Position numbers and translations under genes: made by a program
Notes under the pieces: generated by a model
The model's input: only the letters and a program-made list of their open reading frames with translations
Database searches by the model: none
What the model was told of the DNA's origin: nothing
Assembly (NCBI GenBank): GCA_910587325.1
Contig: CAJUKB010000027.1
Span: forward strand, 1 to 16,353
Length of the DNA: 16,353 nucleotides
Direction of reading: 5' to 3'
DNA from: an uncultured Bacilli bacterium
GTDB taxonomy: Bacteria > Bacillota_I > Bacilli_A > RF39 > UBA660
Shown here: positions 14,812-16,353 of the stretch, in pieces
Layout: the number at the start of each line of letters is the position of its first letter
How positions within the stretch are numbered: position 1 is the stretch's first letter

Positions 14812-16002
14812 ATGAAAAAATTTAAATGGAAATCAACTTATATTTTAATCTTCAGTATGATTTTTGGTAGTCTTTTAGGAATATTTTTAAAAGATTATGT
14901 ACTAGTTATAAAACCGCTTGGGGATATTTTTATCAACTTGTTATTTACGATTGTCGTACCACTTGTATTTTTCTTAATTTCTAGTTCCATTGCTAAATTT
15001 GGAAGTGGCAAGAAATTTGGAAAAATTGTTTCGACTACCATCATTGTCTTTTTAACAACAAGTTTAGTTAGTTCTATCTTTATGTTGGGTATTTTAAGTA
15101 TTGTAAAACCAAATATTAACACTATTATTCCAACGGAAACGATAGAAATAGAAAGTGTCTCTTTGTCAGAAAAGATTGTCGATGCTTTAACAGTTTCTGA
15201 TTTTGGAGATTTACTATCAAGGCAACATTTACTTCCACTAATTATATTTGCTATTCTTTTTGGTTTTGGTGTTGCTTTCAGTAAAGAAAAAGGCGAACCA
15301 GTAAAAAGATTTTTAGAGGGGACTACTGATGCTTTATTAAAAGTCATTGATATAATAATGTATTATGCGCCGATTGGAATATGTGCTTATTTTGCAAATT
15401 TAATTTGTGAAATGGGCCCTAAGCTTATTGGAACATATGCTTCTTACTTACTTTTGTATATAATAGCTTGCATCCTTTACTTTGTACTTTTTTATAGTTT
15501 ATATGCTTTTTTAGGAAGAGGAAAAAAAGGAATAAAAGAGATGTGGAAAAGTATTTGGGGAACAACTTTTACTTCCCTTGCTACTTGTTCATCTGTTGCA
15601 AGCCTTCCTGTTAATATTGAAGCCTCTAAAAAGTTAAAGGTTAAAAAAGAAGTTAGTAGCATGAGTTTATCTCTAGGTGCTGCCATCCATATGGAAGGCT
15701 CTAGTATGGGGACTGTTTTAAAAATCATGTTTTTATTCTCTATGTTTGGAAAAAATTTTTATACTCTACCCATTATTTTAATAACTTTATTACTTGCAAC
15801 ATTCATTTGTACAGCCATGAGTGGTATTCCATCAGGCGGACTTATTAGCGAAATCCTAATATTAACTATTTTTGGATTTCCAACCAGTGCTTATGTACTT
15901 TTAACCACACTTGCTTGGCTTATTGATGCTCCAGCAACTTGCTTAAATGCCACAGGAGATATTCCATCCGTTTTAATAATTGAAAAAATTACAAAAGAAT
16001 AA
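14812..16002 (+). CDS. Dicarboxylate/amino acid:cation symporter (DAACS/SLC1 family)
   Basis: A 396-residue integral membrane transporter, a usual size for the family, which couples uptake of glutamate, aspartate, serine/threonine or dicarboxylates to Na+ or H+. About eight hydrophobic helices are seen. Family signatures are the serine-rich re-entrant loop GTTFTSLATCSSVASLPVNI (250-269), the SLGAAIHMEGSSMG region in transmembrane helix 7 (287-300), the second re-entrant loop around MSGIPSGGLIS (336-346) and the closing NATGDIPSVLIIEKI (379-393), which matches the NxxGD substrate/Na+ motif of helix 8. The residues usually written NMDGT are HMEGS here, so the Na+ and substrate preference may differ from GltP/GltT. 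SstT-like specificity is possible; the substrate cannot be named. It is monocistronic: divergent from the CpsC operon and followed by a strong terminator. Confidence 0.93.
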   Translation: MKKFKWKSTYILIFSMIFGSLLGIFLKDYVLVIKPLGDIFINLLFTIVVPLVFFLISSSIAKFGSGKKFGKIVSTTIIVFLTTSLVSSIFMLGILSIVKPNINTIIPTETIEIESVSLSEKIVDALTVSDFGDLLSRQHLLPLIIFAILFGFGVAFSKEKGEPVKRFLEGTTDALLKVIDIIMYYAPIGICAYFANLICEMGPKLIGTYASYLLLYIIACILYFVLFYSLYAFLGRGKKGIKEMWKSIWGTTFTSLATCSSVASLPVNIEASKKLKVKKEVSSMSLSLGAAIHMEGSSMGTVLKIMFLFSMFGKNFYTLPIILITLLLATFICTAMSGIPSGGLISEILILTIFGFPTSAYVLLTTLAWLIDAPATCLNATGDIPSVLIIEKITKE

Positions 16003-16042
16003 ATAACTAACCACGCCTAAAAGACAATGTCATTAACTTAAG

Positions 16043-16072
16043 AAATACAATCTGAAAAAGGTTGTATTTTTT
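16043..16072 (+). terminator. Intrinsic terminator of the symporter gene
   Basis: AAATACAATC (16043-16052) pairs with GGTTGTATTT (16060-16069) over a 7-base loop, with one G-T pair, followed by a T run ending at 16072. It lies 41 bases after the symporter stop. Confidence 0.87.
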
Positions 16073-16105
16073 GATATACTAAAATTAAGATAAAAAGAGG
16101 TGAAA

Positions 16106-16306
16106 ATGAAGTATAAGATATATAATATAAATAAATTAAAGAAAGAGATTAATGATGATAGTATTAGTGAAAGATGTAGAAAAAATGAAAAAGATTTTAC
16201 TAGAAATAGAAAACTTACACCAAAAGATTTAATATACTATTCCATTAATAATAGAGAAAAAACAACAAAAATGGAATTATATGATTTTATAGAACAATAT
16301 AATTAA
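16106..16306 (+). pseudogene. N-terminal stub of an IS4-type transposase
   Basis: A 66-residue frame. The ATG at 16106 is preceded by AAAGAGGTG, a good ribosome binding site; the GTG at 16100 is part of that site. The segment NDDSISERCRKNEKDFTRNR, followed by KLTPKDLIYYSINNREKTTK, resembles the start of IS4-family DDE transposases, where a FTRxRKL..xDLI motif precedes the catalytic domain. The frame stops with TAA after ELYDFIEQYN, where a full transposase would continue for several hundred residues, and the remaining 47 bases of the window hold no continuation in any frame that I can see. It is therefore probably a truncated, inactive remnant. The family call is from memory of the motif and should be tested by a database search. 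Confidence 0.55.
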
Positions 16307-16353
16307 CGCGTTGTGCTAGTTAAAATTCAAAATATTAGATAGTTTAGTAGAAC

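Noticed and set aside
14895..15347. 150-codon minus-strand open frame antisense to the symporter gene
   Set aside because: It lies fully inside a clear transporter gene; its sequence only mirrors that gene.

Overview
The window looks like chromosome from a low-GC, walled Bacillota-type bacterium. Base composition is strongly A/T-rich, ribosome binding sites are AGGAGG-like, and mraY, a class B penicillin-binding protein and a YwqCDE/CpsBCD-type tyrosine-phosphorylation module are present. TGA acts as a stop (it ends the CpsC-like gene inside an ATGA overlap and ends the small membrane gene at 609), so this is the standard bacterial code, not the mycoplasma code. An uncultured gut Bacilli or Erysipelotrichia-like lineage is a guess; genus cannot be read from the window.

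Layout. Positions 1-510 hold a broken fragment of an RHS gene. A minus-strand operon (7747 to 609) encodes a phage tail-collar/baseplate-like protein, a 2070-residue RHS/YD-repeat protein with no signal peptide, and a small three-helix membrane protein placed where an immunity protein is expected. A divergent plus-strand pair (8029-9195) encodes a phage-type holin and an M15 peptidase endolysin with three C-terminal wall-binding-like repeats. A hairpin at 9194-9234 can terminate both the endolysin and mraY, which converge on it. Then, all on the minus strand, come mraY (9267-10259), a class B PBP with one PASTA domain (10329-12236), a 37-residue microprotein candidate, and an operon of CpsC-like modulator, CpsD-like tyrosine kinase and CpsB/YwqE-like PHP phosphatase (14668 to 12556). 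On the right, on the plus strand, are a dicarboxylate/amino-acid:cation symporter (14812-16002) and a short N-terminal stub of what looks like an IS4-type transposase (16106-16306).

Most interesting part. The block 1-9195 resembles a domesticated phage fragment reduced to one tail-tip protein, one giant lectin-decorated RHS effector, a putative immunity gene and a holin/endolysin pair, with no capsid, portal, tape-measure or integrase genes here. Because the RHS protein has no export signal and lies beside a two-gene lysis cassette, export by holin/endolysin (as proposed for TcdE-dependent release of clostridial toxins and for type 10 secretion) is a reasonable but untested hypothesis. The RHS gene and the fragment at 1-510 share a 337-bp stretch without any difference, flanked abruptly by about 89% identity, which suggests recent recombination or gene conversion between them.

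The right half is housekeeping: lipid I synthesis (MraY) and septal/lateral transpeptidation (PBP), next to a tyrosine kinase/phosphatase module that has no polysaccharide biosynthesis genes beside it in this window.
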